Source: Treponema sp.
GTDB lineage: Bacteria > Spirochaetota > Spirochaetia > Treponematales > Treponemataceae
Assembly (NCBI GenBank): GCA_017470605.1
Contig: JAFUYH010000042.1
Coordinates: 1 to 64,000, forward strand
Length of the DNA stretch: 64,000 nt
Direction: 5' to 3'
In this document: one piece after another, positions 35,972-45,793 of the stretch
Position numbering within the stretch: the first letter of the stretch is position 1
Layout: every line of letters starts with the position of its first letter
Made by a program: the position numbers and the translations under genes
The notes under the pieces: generated by a model
What the model was told of the DNA's origin: nothing
Databases searched by the model: none
Seen by the model: only the letters and a program-made list of their open reading frames with translations

Positions 35972-37096
35972 TTATTTTGTAAGTACGCTTAGAATAGTCC
36001 TGTCGTCAACTTCCTGAATAAAGGTCTTTCCGATTTCTTTTTGAAGGATGATTCTTATTTTGTCAGAAAGATTTTTTTTGTCCTTATGCATTACAGAAAG
36101 CAGCCGTTCTCCAACCGCTCCGCCCTGAATGCAGGAAGGAACAGGCTTGTTATCCCAGCCGTAGAATTCAAGAATGTCAAGAATGTCATCTTTATATTTT
36201 ATCGAACAGTTGTCTGTCTTGTAGGCAAGTTCTGCAGCACGTCCTATTCCCCATGCAACTGCTGCTCCATGAGTAATGGCACCAAAGCCTGCAACTGCTT
36301 CCAGAGCGTGTCCAAAGGTGTGTCCCAGATTCAGGTATGCGCGGACTCCCTGTTCTGTAAAATCTTCTTCTACGATTTTTGCTTTTGCACCGGCACAGCG
36401 TTTTATAATGTCAACCAGAAGTTCTGTGTCGCGGGCGTTTATTTTTCCTGCATCAGACTTAAAGATTTCATAAAGTTCTTTATCAAAAAGAAGGGCAGTC
36501 TTGAAGGCTTCTGCAAGCCCGGAATTGTACTGATTTTCCGGCAGAGATTTTATAAATTCCGGGAAGAAGTAAAGTTTTTCTGCCGGATAAAATGTTCCGA
36601 TTATATTCTTTACGTTATCAAAATCACAGCCTGTTTTTCCGCCTATAGCAGCATCTACCATAGAAAGCAGGGTAGTAGGAACAAACTGAACTTTTGCCCC
36701 CCGCTTAAAAATAGAGGCCGCAAAAGCGGTTATATCAGAAATAACTCCGCCACCTATTCCTACAAAAACATCCTTACGGGTAAAGCCAGCTTCTACAGCT
36801 CCTGAAACAATTCTTAAAACGCTTTCAAAAGTCTTGTATTTTTCACCTGACCCCAGTATGCACAAAACATCATTGCCATGCACTTCATCTGTAAAAGAAG
36901 AAAGGAATGACTGCATGCAGTCAAGGCTTGCTACCGTTGCGTCTGTCACAAAAAATCTTCTGCGGCCATCATTTGCTTCATTTTGCTCTCCAAAAAAGAG
37001 TTTTGCCAGATCTGGTGTGCCTTCAATAAAATAGATTTCAGAATTTTGTGTACCGTTATAAATGGCAGGATAAGATATGCCGAGTTCTTTTTTCAT
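35972..37096 (-). CDS. aroB: 3-dehydroquinate synthase
   Basis: A 374-residue NAD+- and metal-dependent enzyme forming dehydroquinate from DAHP, the second shikimate step. Motifs: VGIGGGVISDITAFAAS, VPTTLLSMVDAAIGGKTGCDF, GLAEAFKTALLFD (metal Glu) and NLGHTFGHALEAV (metal His). Length is normal. It has its own likely promoter in the upstream gene's 3' end, 6 bases before the ATG, and no ribosome site. Confidence 0.94.
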   Translation of the reverse strand: MKKELGISYPAIYNGTQNSEIYFIEGTPDLAKLFFGEQNEANDGRRRFFVTDATVASLDCMQSFLSSFTDEVHGNDVLCILGSGEKYKTFESVLRIVSGAVEAGFTRKDVFVGIGGGVISDITAFAASIFKRGAKVQFVPTTLLSMVDAAIGGKTGCDFDNVKNIIGTFYPAEKLYFFPEFIKSLPENQYNSGLAEAFKTALLFDKELYEIFKSDAGKINARDTELLVDIIKRCAGAKAKIVEEDFTEQGVRAYLNLGHTFGHALEAVAGFGAITHGAAVAWGIGRAAELAYKTDNCSIKYKDDILDILEFYGWDNKPVPSCIQGGAVGERLLSVMHKDKKNLSDKIRIILQKEIGKTFIQEVDDRTILSVLTK

Positions 37097-37102
37097 GAGG
37101 AT

Positions 37103-37131
37103 ATTCTAATATTTTTTGTCCATCGTGTTAA
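37103..37131 (-). promoter_or_regulatory. Promoter of aroB, abutting the start codon
   Basis: On the reverse strand TTAACA (37126-37131), a 17-base spacer and TAGAAT (37103-37108), then six bases (ATCCTC) to the ATG at 37096. The predicted transcript begins on the start codon. The -35 lies inside the end of the upstream secreted-protein gene. Confidence 0.5.
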
Positions 37132-37720
37132 GTTCTTTTATGTTCTTTTCCAGTCTTTCTATTTCACGGTTCAACATTTTTTCGTAATCAAGTTCGCCCG
37201 TGGCAATTCTTTCCCTTTCATCTTCCCAGGCCTGCTTGCCTGTTATAAAAAGAAAGTTGAATGAAGCGGCATTTGACTTTTCCTGCCATACCTTTGCTTC
37301 CTGCCAGTAGTAAAGTCCTGCCTTATAGCAGCTGAGGGCTTTTTCCATATTGCGCAGGTATTCATCTTTCCAGGGTGAATCATAAAAATAAATGCACTTT
37401 TTATCGTAAGTTCTTCCCAGCCTTAAATGCTGTTCAATTAGTTTAAGGTTTATATGCATCTGAAAAAGATATCTGTATTTTTCCCATTCCTTTTCTGTGG
37501 TGATTTTTATGTCTGCAAATTGAGGATTGCAAAAATCTGCCTGAGCGGCTTTTTCAAGCCAGTAGATGTTTTCTATGCAGTCATCCGGGTACTGCTGGTA
37601 GTGAACGTGATAAAGGCGGTACCAGTCTTCCTTGTATTTTACCATATAGGCATGAGCAGGACTCTTTACCGTGAGGAAAACTGTAATGAATGCTAATAAA
37701 AGAAAAACTGACCTTTTCAC
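37106..37720 (-). CDS. Small secreted helical protein, function unknown
   Basis: About 204 residues. Starting at the GTG at 37720, the N-terminus is a signal peptide (MKRSVFLLLAFITVFLTVKSPAHA) and the rest is helical and rich in Tyr, Trp, Lys and Glu (for example YLFQMHINLKLIEQHLRLG). A TTG eight codons upstream (37744) is an alternative start. GATAAT lies six bases before the GTG, although AGAGG also touches it. It sits between tmk and aroB. I do not recognise the family. Confidence 0.65.
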   Translation of the reverse strand: MKRSVFLLLAFITVFLTVKSPAHAYMVKYKEDWYRLYHVHYQQYPDDCIENIYWLEKAAQADFCNPQFADIKITTEKEWEKYRYLFQMHINLKLIEQHLRLGRTYDKKCIYFYDSPWKDEYLRNMEKALSCYKAGLYYWQEAKVWQEKSNAASFNFLFITGKQAWEDERERIATGELDYEKMLNREIERLEKNIKELNTMDKKY

Positions 37721-37762
37721 CCTCTGATTATCGGGAAAAATCAATCTTTTTTTAGCAGATTA

Positions 37763-38368
37763 TCAGCAAAAATAAGTGTAAATTTCTTCTGAAATCTCTT
37801 TTATGGATTTTGCAGCGTCAATCCTTATTATCTTCATGCCCCCGTTATTTTCAGGCTTTTCATAAGAAGAAATTATTTTTTCATATTGAGCCGCAATTTT
37901 CTGCTGTAATTCTATTTTTTCATAGATTTCTTTTTTTTCACCCCTCGCATTTACGCGGGAAAGTGATACCTGAGGATTTATCTGAAAGTAAAAGAGGATT
38001 TCCGGCAGCGGAAATGCAGAATTTACAAGGCGGGGAATTTCTTCTCCACATGAAATTGACTGGTAGGCGAGGCTTGAAAATAAGTACCTGTCGCTTAGAA
38101 CGGTTTTTCCGCTTTCGGTAAGTTCTTTTACACCGCCTTTACCGTAAATGTGTTCACAGCGGTCTGCCGCAAACAAAAAAGCATTTGTTTTTTCATCAAC
38201 AGAAAAATCCCCGGCAAGCATTCTCCGTAAAAAAAGCCCTGTTTCTCCGCCGGTCGGCTCTGCAGTCTGTACAAAACGCTCTGGATTTCTTTCTGCAAGC
38301 ATTTTAATCTGTGTGGAAGTTCCCGCTCCGTCTATACCTTCAAATACAACAAAGTTCTTCAAAATCAT
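37763..38368 (-). CDS. tmk: Thymidylate kinase with variant P-loop
   Basis: A 201-residue enzyme phosphorylating dTMP to dTDP. Family features are FEGIDGAG at the N-terminus, the dTMP-site Arg of LFLRRMLAG, FAADRCEH, and SDRYLFSSLAYQ. The P-loop reads GIDGAGTSTQ: position 17, normally the invariant Walker lysine, is Thr (codon ACT). The rest of the protein is intact and family-length, so it is probably a functional variant and not a pseudogene. A TATAAT lies 6 bases before the ATG, and there is no ribosome site. Confidence 0.87.
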   Translation of the reverse strand: MILKNFVVFEGIDGAGTSTQIKMLAERNPERFVQTAEPTGGETGLFLRRMLAGDFSVDEKTNAFLFAADRCEHIYGKGGVKELTESGKTVLSDRYLFSSLAYQSISCGEEIPRLVNSAFPLPEILFYFQINPQVSLSRVNARGEKKEIYEKIELQQKIAAQYEKIISSYEKPENNGGMKIIRIDAAKSIKEISEEIYTYFC

Positions 38369-38374
38369 TCTTAC

Positions 38375-38380
38375 ATTATA
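38375..38380 (-). promoter_or_regulatory. -10 element of tmk, abutting the start codon
   Basis: On the reverse strand TATAAT at 38375-38380, with six bases before the ATG at 38368. No good -35 was found at 16-18 bases. A leaderless message is predicted if the element is real. Confidence 0.45.
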
Positions 38381-38421
38381 TCTGGATGTTACAAAATGTA
38401 CTATATGAATGTTTAAATTTC

Positions 38422-38430
38422 TGATATAAT
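38422..38430 (+). promoter_or_regulatory. Extended -10 promoter of tamB
   Basis: TGATATAAT at 38422-38430 is a consensus extended -10, which can work without a -35. The predicted start near 38437 leaves about 6 bases before the ATG at 38443. The tmk promoter runs the other way 42 bases to the left. Confidence 0.5.
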
Positions 38431-38442
38431 AGATGGACTAAA

Positions 38443-41400
38443 ATGGGCTTTTTATACAGTAGTAAGCGAATCCGAAGTTATGTCCTCATCCTGCTTGCAG
38501 TAATCTCTTTGATTATTGCGGGCCCTGTACGCTCAAAATTAAATTCAATTGCAGATAAAAAACTGACAGAATTAACAGACCTGATTCATGATTCTACAGG
38601 ACTTTCAATTTCCTATAAATCTCTTTCGCCTTCAATCCTTTCAAACCTCTATATAAAGGGCATAGATGTTTCTGATGACAACGGACTTTCCGTTCTTACG
38701 ATAGAGCGAACCCGCATAAATTACAATCTTATAAAACTGTTAAAAGGTGATTTTAATGCTGGAATTTCTAATGTCGTTATAGATGGAATTCTCCTTGATT
38801 TGGATAAAATTGTTACGCTCGCTGAACATTTTTCAAAAAATGAATCTTCTTCTTCCATAGATTTTATGCAGATAAAAGAGAATCTGCCTTCAAACATCAG
38901 TCTTAAGAATATAAGCCTGAAGTATGAACATGAACTCTTTTCTGCGCAAATTGGAGTAAAGAACTTTTCTCTTTCAAGTTCCGGCCCTAAAAATCTTCTT
39001 GCAGTTCAGCTTGCTAGCTCTGCAAGTGCTACAATAAATCAGCTTAATCAGAACTTTTCATGCCGCCTGGAAGCCTCGGGAACCTTTACGGATATTCTTG
39101 ATAATTCCCAGCTGAACCTGAAAATATCAGATTTAACAAACGGAGATGTACGCCTGAACAAACTGAATCTTCATGCAGAATATAATGATTCCGTAATTGC
39201 CCTGCATACCATTCAGTCTGTAAATCCTATAGCTCTTGGTGCTGACATAAACTTAAAGACAGGGGATATTAACGCTCAGGTAAAATCCCAGAATCTGAAT
39301 CCTCTAGCTCTTGTCCATATTAATTCAAGACAGAAAGAAATGTATCGTTTGAAAGGCCTGTCCCTTACTACTGATTCAATCCTTAAAATTAATTATTTGG
39401 ATAATAAGGCTTCCTATGTGTCTGATACAAGTGTAAATATTCCTCCTCAGATTCTGCCAGATGGTGCCGAACTTAATCTGTCTTTTTATGGAAGTGAAAA
39501 GTCTGCGGAACTTACAAATTTTTCTCTAAAGGGAAAGCGTTATTCCGCAGATGCCGCTCTTTCATTTGTTTTTAAGAGCCTGCAGCTTTCCGGCTATTTT
39601 GACTTACCTTATCTTGAACTGCCAAACGGAACTTCTGTTTCTACAGAAATATATTTTGACCCCCTTTCCCGGGGCTTTAAGGCATTTTCGCCGCAAATCT
39701 TTCTTGGAGAAAAGTCTCTTACAGCCCTGGAACTTTCTTTTTTACCTCAGGATGATTCCTTTGACTTCCTGCTTGATGTTTATGATTATTCTCATTCAGA
39801 TGAATCCATTCCGGGACTGATTCATCTTGACGGAAGCTATCTGACGAAATCAAACTATGTGCAGTCAAACCTTTCCTTAAACTCAATTTATCTGGACAGC
39901 CTTGCTCTTTTTGCTGCTCAGGTTATGGATGAAAAAAACTCTGCGACAGTTCAGAATTTTTCAGATAAACTTTCGCCTTATGTGCTTACAGGTGATGCCT
40001 ATATTTCAACTGATTTAAAGTCCATTTCCTATAATGTTCCCTATGTAATGCTTGCAAATACCCGCAAAGACAATCAGGCTCTTCTTTTTGCATTGAACGG
40101 AACAGAAGAAAATATTCAGCTTAATCAGTTTTCTCTTGTTCTGGGCTCTTATGCAATGGAAGCAACTGCCAGCCTTGATAAGAATCCTGATACATCAGAT
40201 GTCTTTTTTGATATTAATATGAACAGCGGTTCAATACCATACCATCTTTCTGGAACTTATATGCCTGAATTATTTACCCTTACCGGCGATTATGGTTTTG
40301 ATTTTCAGCTGAATTTCCCTGCAGACAAGAGCCTGAACGGACATCTTATGATGGAAAACTATCCTTTTGTACTGGGAGCCTTGTCTTTTGTTTTTACCAC
40401 TGATTTAGATTTCCGCTATGATTCAGAAAACGGACCTTCTCTTCAGGTTGTAAGGTTTGAAGCAGAACAGACGGGAACAAGTTTTTCTGTTTCTCCTAGA
40501 ATTGTAATGTCTGGAACTGCAACAAAATACGGAGCACAGATTAATTCAATTTCCTATACTGATTTTTATTCTGCTCTGGAAGGCAGTGCAGATTTGATGC
40601 TTAACATGAACTCTGGAATCTTTGATTCTGTGGGAATTGCGATGAATGTAAAAAATCCATTGTCTGATGAAGGTATTATTCTGGATGGAACCATTTCTAA
40701 CCCTGACCATCTGCCTTTTACAATGGAAAATCTCACTAAATATATTTATATAAACCTGCAGCTGCAGATGAATGCCTTCAGCCTTAACCGTTTTATTGTG
40801 CAGCAGCATGAAAACAATATGATTACAGGTTCTCTTTTTGCATCTGGTACTCTTGAGCATCCTTACGTTTCTCTTAATGTAGAAGATGCCTCAATGTTTA
40901 TTACCAGCAGTATTCTGCAGACAAGGGGTAATATTACTCTGGAAGAAAAAGACCTTACTGTCTCAGATTTAAACCTTTTTTATGAAGGCTTTAAACTTAC
41001 AGATGTAAGCGGTACTGCCTCTCTGGAAGATATGACTCTTTCTGCGGATGGAAATATTTTTGTGGGAGCCAGTGACAGATTTGTTGAAATTCCTGTTACC
41101 CTTACAGTCGGAAATTCTATTATTCCTGAAAATGGATTTATACCGGATTCATTTTCTGCAAGTCTTGTTGCAAATGATATAAAGGGAAATTTAATTAAAA
41201 AGAAATTTCCTATAGAACTTGCCTTATTATATGCAGAAAAGCGTTTTTCATTTTATTCTTCAGACAACATAGGTCTTTCCGGTTCATATTCCCTGGATGG
41301 AATTCTGGAAATGAATCTTGATAATAAAAGTTTTGCTCAGGCAAAAATGGATGGTTTTGTAAATTCTGAAACAGCAAACCTTGAACTTTATGATCTTTCT

Positions 41401-42825
41401 GTTGATTTAAGAAAACTCAATGACTATCTTGCTCTTGATGATCTGATTATTTTTGAAAAGGGAACTCTTGCAGGAACTGCCATTGTAACAGGTTCTTTTG
41501 CCGACCCTGAATTAAACGGATTTATAATGATTGATTCACCGGAAGTAAAGCTGCCTTCTGTAACTGCACAGAAACTTTCAACTGCGAATATAGCCATGAA
41601 TATCCAGAACAATGAAATAGATCTTCCTGCAACAATTATTAAAACCAAAAAAGGAAATCAGCTGGAAGTTGCTATGAATATCTTTTTAAATAAATGGTCT
41701 CTTGAACATGTTTCTGGCAGCCTGAAAACTCTGAAAAAAGATATGTTTCCTATAAAACTTAATACTCCGCTTGTAAGGATAGATGGAGACATTTCTACGG
41801 ATATTCAGCTTTATTTTGAAGACTCAAATCTGGATGTAAGCGGCTATGTATTCGGCGAGAACATCAATATTTCCTCTGGTTTAGGTGCCGTTTCTGCAAT
41901 GAATCTTACAGGGCCATCTGGCGCGGAAGAAAATAAGGCTCCTCAGATACTCGTTACCACAGACCTTGAACTTGTTCTGGGAACCCATGCTTCTATAAAT
42001 TTTGATCCTATCCTGCGTTGTGTTTTTGTTCCGAATACAAGAATGCAGGTAAAGATAAATCAGGATGCAGAAGAGTATATCGTAGAAGGAAATTTACAGT
42101 TAAAATCCGGTGATATTGCTTATCTGAACCGCAGTTTCTATATCAAGTCTGGAAACGTAAAATTTAATACGGCAGACATTTCAAATCCTCAGATTACAAT
42201 TAATGCTGAAACCCGCGAAAAAGATGAAAGGGGGCAGAATGTTAAGATTATAATGGACGTAGAAAATCAGTTCCTTTCTAATCTTAATCCAAGATTTTCT
42301 TCTGTTCCTGCAAAATCCGAAAATGAAATCCGTTCTCTCCTCGGGCAGATTGCTGTTGCAGATTCCAGTTCTGCCACTAATTTCCTTTTTGCTGCCAGCG
42401 ACTATGCAATTCAGTCTACTGTAGTGCGTCAGGCAGAAAACAAGTTGCGTGACTTGCTTAATTTTGATATATTTTCTGTGCGTACTAATGTTCTGCAAAA
42501 TACGCTGAATATGGGTGTTTCAGGGGCTTTAACTAAAGAAAATATTTCAATCGGTAACTTTTTAGACAACTCAACTGTTTATATAGGTAAGTACCTTGCG
42601 AATTCTTTGTATGTTGACGCAATGCTTCATGTTTCTTTTGGAGACGGCTACGTTAATGACATCAATTCTGCAGGCTCTTTAGTGTTCCAGCCGGAATTCG
42701 GAATGGAACTGGAGTCTCCGTTTGCAAATATACGTGTGAACCTGGCTCCCGACATTAACGCATTATTACAAAATCAATTTGTACCTTCTCCGTCGCTTAC
42801 GCTATCGTGGAAATATGCATTTTGA
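38443..42825 (+). CDS. tamB: TamB-like translocation/assembly protein (AsmA-like)
   Basis: 1460 residues. An N-terminal membrane helix (YVLILLAVISLIIAGPV, about 12-28) anchors a very long beta-rich AsmA-like periplasmic region. The C-terminal TamB (DUF490) domain (about 1150-1460) carries GNLQLKSGDIAYLNRSFYIK and NPQITINAETRE. TamB-type proteins bridge the periplasm and help move phospholipids or outer-membrane proteins. The ATG has no clear ribosome site. It directly precedes bamA, skp and mutS, the order I recall from T. pallidum. Confidence 0.9.
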   Translation: MGFLYSSKRIRSYVLILLAVISLIIAGPVRSKLNSIADKKLTELTDLIHDSTGLSISYKSLSPSILSNLYIKGIDVSDDNGLSVLTIERTRINYNLIKLLKGDFNAGISNVVIDGILLDLDKIVTLAEHFSKNESSSSIDFMQIKENLPSNISLKNISLKYEHELFSAQIGVKNFSLSSSGPKNLLAVQLASSASATINQLNQNFSCRLEASGTFTDILDNSQLNLKISDLTNGDVRLNKLNLHAEYNDSVIALHTIQSVNPIALGADINLKTGDINAQVKSQNLNPLALVHINSRQKEMYRLKGLSLTTDSILKINYLDNKASYVSDTSVNIPPQILPDGAELNLSFYGSEKSAELTNFSLKGKRYSADAALSFVFKSLQLSGYFDLPYLELPNGTSVSTEIYFDPLSRGFKAFSPQIFLGEKSLTALELSFLPQDDSFDFLLDVYDYSHSDESIPGLIHLDGSYLTKSNYVQSNLSLNSIYLDSLALFAAQVMDEKNSATVQNFSDKLSPYVLTGDAYISTDLKSISYNVPYVMLANTRKDNQALLFALNGTEENIQLNQFSLVLGSYAMEATASLDKNPDTSDVFFDINMNSGSIPYHLSGTYMPELFTLTGDYGFDFQLNFPADKSLNGHLMMENYPFVLGALSFVFTTDLDFRYDSENGPSLQVVRFEAEQTGTSFSVSPRIVMSGTATKYGAQINSISYTDFYSALEGSADLMLNMNSGIFDSVGIAMNVKNPLSDEGIILDGTISNPDHLPFTMENLTKYIYINLQLQMNAFSLNRFIVQQHENNMITGSLFASGTLEHPYVSLNVEDASMFITSSILQTRGNITLEEKDLTVSDLNLFYEGFKLTDVSGTASLEDMTLSADGNIFVGASDRFVEIPVTLTVGNSIIPENGFIPDSFSASLVANDIKGNLIKKKFPIELALLYAEKRFSFYSSDNIGLSGSYSLDGILEMNLDNKSFAQAKMDGFVNSETANLELYDLSVDLRKLNDYLALDDLIIFEKGTLAGTAIVTGSFADPELNGFIMIDSPEVKLPSVTAQKLSTANIAMNIQNNEIDLPATIIKTKKGNQLEVAMNIFLNKWSLEHVSGSLKTLKKDMFPIKLNTPLVRIDGDISTDIQLYFEDSNLDVSGYVFGENINISSGLGAVSAMNLTGPSGAEENKAPQILVTTDLELVLGTHASINFDPILRCVFVPNTRMQVKINQDAEEYIVEGNLQLKSGDIAYLNRSFYIKSGNVKFNTADISNPQITINAETREKDERGQNVKIIMDVENQFLSNLNPRFSSVPAKSENEIRSLLGQIAVADSSSATNFLFAASDYAIQSTVVRQAENKLRDLLNFDIFSVRTNVLQNTLNMGVSGALTKENISIGNFLDNSTVYIGKYLANSLYVDAMLHVSFGDGYVNDINSAGSLVFQPEFGMELESPFANIRVNLAPDINALLQNQFVPSPSLTLSWKYAF

Positions 42826-42840
42826 TAATTGGAGAAAATG

Positions 42841-45237
42841 ATGAATAAAAAAATCGTTTCTGTTTTACTCGTTTTGATTGGATGTGCCTTCTTTATGTCT
42901 GCACAGGATGATTCTGAATGGTATTGGGGTCAGCCTATTTCAAAGATTGAATTTGAAGGACTGAAAAATGTAAGAAAAAGTGATCTTAACGGTATAACAA
43001 GTTCATTTATCAATCAGAGTTTTTCTGTAGAAACTTATACAGATATTGTAGACCGTCTGTATGCTTTGGAATATTTTGAAGATATAACTCCTTATGCAAA
43101 ACATGCTTCTACTGCAAATAATAATGTTCTTCTTGTTTTTGAAGTAGTTGAGCGTCCTGTTGTCTATTCCATTTCTTTTGCAGGAAATAAAAAAATCAGA
43201 AATGGTGAACTTCGTGAACAGATAAAGATGAAGACCAGTGATATTTATATAGAATCAAAGGTTCTTCTTGATGAACGCATTATCCGCAATTATTATTTGC
43301 AGAAAGGATATACAACCTCCAGTGTAAGCCATAGCATTGAAAATACAGAAAATGGTGTAGAAGTTACCTTTAATATTCTTGAAGGTTCAAATACTGTAAT
43401 TAAGGAAATCCGTTTTTCTGGAAATAACCTGGCTTCAGACAGAACCCTTAAAAATAAAATTGAATCTAAAGAGGTAAGCCTTTTTAAGGACGGAGCCTAC
43501 CAGCCGTCTACTCTGGAACTTGATAAGCAGAAAATCATTACATATTACCGTGACCGCGGTTATGCAGATGTGAATATTATTGATACTGATATTCAGACTG
43601 AATTGAATGAAGAAAAGCAGCGTAATGAAATTACCATTACCTTTATTATTCAGGAAGGTGCCCAATATACTTATACAGGCCTCCGTATTTCCGGAAATGA
43701 AGTTTTTAGCGAAAAAGAACTTTTCAGACAGCAGAAATTAAAGGTCGGTTCTGTTTACAACGAAACAAAATTTCAGGAAGATTTGTCTTCTGTCGTAAAT
43801 GTTTACTATGAAAACGGATATATGGCAAATGAATTCTATCCTTCTCCTGTAAAAGACGCAGACCGCCATGAAATTTCTTATGACCTTGTAATCAGAGAAC
43901 ATGCCAGAAGTCATATTGAAAATATCATAATCAAAGGGAATTCCAAAACAAAGGAATATGTAATCCGTCGTGAAATTCCTATTGAATCTGGTGATATTTA
44001 TTCCAGAGACAAGATTGTAAATGGTTTGAGAAACCTTATGAACCTCAGATACTTCTCTAATGTTCTTCCAGAATATCAGTCTGGTTCAGAAGAAAACCTT
44101 GTAGACCTTGTATGGACAGTAGAAGAGCAGTCAACTTCTTCCCTTAATCTGGGTATGACATTTTCCGGGGTAACAGAACCAGACAGTCTCCCTATTTCTT
44201 TCTTTGCAAAAGTTGAAAATTCAAACCTCTTTGGAGAAGGAAAAACTATTTCTACGTCATTAACACTTTCTAATACAGAACAGTCATTCGATTTCTCTTA
44301 TTCACAAGGCTGGATTGGAAATCTCCCTATTTCCTTCAGTCAGACTCTTTCTTTAAGTCATACAAATTCTACTGCCCTTGTAAATTACTGGACTCCAAAT
44401 ATGGAATTAAGCCAGCGATATTATTATATGAATTACACAGGCTGGTCTGCTTCTTTAAGTTCTGGAATCGGCCGCCGCTGGACTCCTGATTACGCAATCC
44501 TTTCTCTTGGAACAGGAATTACTAATTCCATCATAGATAATATATATGATGAAAGCCTTTATGTTCCTGTAGATACTGGAGTTTCAATGTATGCAAACAG
44601 ACCTGGACTTGTAAATTCCATTTATGCAAGTTTCTCTGTTGATAACAGGGATATTGCTTATGATCCAACTAAGGGCTGGTTTGCAAGTGAACGCCTTACC
44701 TGGTACGGACTTATTCCTGGTGTAGAAAGAGAATTCTTCCTCCGCAGTGATACAAAACTTGAAGGTTACTTAAAGCTTCTTGACATTCCTTTCTCTGATG
44801 CCTGGTCACTCAAACTTGTTCTTGCAGGATATACAGGTCTTTCATGTCTCTTCCCTACAGAAACTGGAATCAGTGAAAGCAATAAACTCTATGTGGACGG
44901 AATGTTTAACGGGCGCGGTTGGACAGAAGCCTATCGTTCTTCAAAAGGTCAGCTTATGCTTTCAAACAGACTTGAACTTAGAATGCCTGTAGTTCCTGGT
45001 ATTATTGGAATTGACGGCTTCTTTGATGCTGCTGCCTTAAAAGATACTGTTCAGGATATAAAAAATATCGGCATAGAAGATTTCTACTTCAGCTATGGCC
45101 CTGGCCTCAGATTCCTGCTGCCACAGTTCCCTCTGCATCTTCTTTTTGCATGGAAATTCAGGGTAGTAGATGGAAGTCCGAAATTTGATGATACTCCATT
45201 CCAATTTGTACTTTCATTTAATATAACAAATCGCTAA
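42841..45237 (+). CDS. bamA: Outer-membrane protein assembly factor BamA
   Basis: About 798 residues. A signal peptide (MNKKIVSVLLVLIGCAFFMSA) is followed by about five POTRA domains (30-440; repeated motifs such as ISKIEFEGLKNVRKSDL and SHIENIIIKGNSKTKEYVIRREI). A 16-strand Omp85 barrel ends in FQFVLSFNITNR. The barrel motif NGRGWTEAYR is the likely counterpart of the family VRGY/F element. It is the essential inserter of outer-membrane barrels. GGAGA precedes two adjacent ATGs (42838, 42841). It lies 15 bases after tamB. Confidence 0.95.
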   Translation: MNKKIVSVLLVLIGCAFFMSAQDDSEWYWGQPISKIEFEGLKNVRKSDLNGITSSFINQSFSVETYTDIVDRLYALEYFEDITPYAKHASTANNNVLLVFEVVERPVVYSISFAGNKKIRNGELREQIKMKTSDIYIESKVLLDERIIRNYYLQKGYTTSSVSHSIENTENGVEVTFNILEGSNTVIKEIRFSGNNLASDRTLKNKIESKEVSLFKDGAYQPSTLELDKQKIITYYRDRGYADVNIIDTDIQTELNEEKQRNEITITFIIQEGAQYTYTGLRISGNEVFSEKELFRQQKLKVGSVYNETKFQEDLSSVVNVYYENGYMANEFYPSPVKDADRHEISYDLVIREHARSHIENIIIKGNSKTKEYVIRREIPIESGDIYSRDKIVNGLRNLMNLRYFSNVLPEYQSGSEENLVDLVWTVEEQSTSSLNLGMTFSGVTEPDSLPISFFAKVENSNLFGEGKTISTSLTLSNTEQSFDFSYSQGWIGNLPISFSQTLSLSHTNSTALVNYWTPNMELSQRYYYMNYTGWSASLSSGIGRRWTPDYAILSLGTGITNSIIDNIYDESLYVPVDTGVSMYANRPGLVNSIYASFSVDNRDIAYDPTKGWFASERLTWYGLIPGVEREFFLRSDTKLEGYLKLLDIPFSDAWSLKLVLAGYTGLSCLFPTETGISESNKLYVDGMFNGRGWTEAYRSSKGQLMLSNRLELRMPVVPGIIGIDGFFDAAALKDTVQDIKNIGIEDFYFSYGPGLRFLLPQFPLHLLFAWKFRVVDGSPKFDDTPFQFVLSFNITNR

Positions 45238-45265
45238 AATAAGAGAGGAGATAAGGATATTTTAT

Positions 45266-45793
45266 ATGACTAGAAATGGAAAAATTATAACCCTTACAGC
45301 CTTTTTAATTTATCTGTTTGTTATGCCTCTTGCAGCGCAACAGATTACAAAATTTGGTGTTGTTGATACTGCAAAGGTATATAGCGCATATTACAGGAAC
45401 TCTGCCCCTATCAGAAATTATGAAAAAAAGAAGGCAGAATTCCAGAGCGAAATTGATAAGCAGATGGAAGAATTGCGTAAACTTCAGCAGAAAAAACTGG
45501 ATTATGAAAATTCTGGTAATGATTCTGCCGCCCTGCGCACGGAAACTGAAATTTCCAAAAAGAAGGATTATCTTACTGAATATACAAATGCAAAAAATGT
45601 AGAACTTGAGCTTCTGCAAAAGAATCTGCAGAATTCAGATGAATTTTATAAAACTCTTTATAATACTCTTTCAAAGATTGCAGAAAGCGGCGGTTACAGT
45701 ATGATTCTTAGCCTTCAGGATGCAAATGCAATTCTCTGGTACAGTTCTTCTGTTGATATAACCAGTCAGGTTATTGCAGAGCTGGGGCTCTGA
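45266..45793 (+). CDS. skp: Periplasmic chaperone Skp/OmpH-like
   Basis: A 175-residue protein with a signal peptide (ending MPLAAQQ near residue 27). The OmpH fold follows: a short beta segment (FGVVDTAKVYSAYYRN), a long helical coiled coil (about 55-135) and a returning strand (GYSMILSLQDANAILWYSS). It holds unfolded outer-membrane proteins for BamA. GAGAGGAGATAAGG precedes the ATG. It overlaps mutS by one base (TGATG). Confidence 0.9.
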   Translation: MTRNGKIITLTAFLIYLFVMPLAAQQITKFGVVDTAKVYSAYYRNSAPIRNYEKKKAEFQSEIDKQMEELRKLQQKKLDYENSGNDSAALRTETEISKKKDYLTEYTNAKNVELELLQKNLQNSDEFYKTLYNTLSKIAESGGYSMILSLQDANAILWYSSSVDITSQVIAELGL

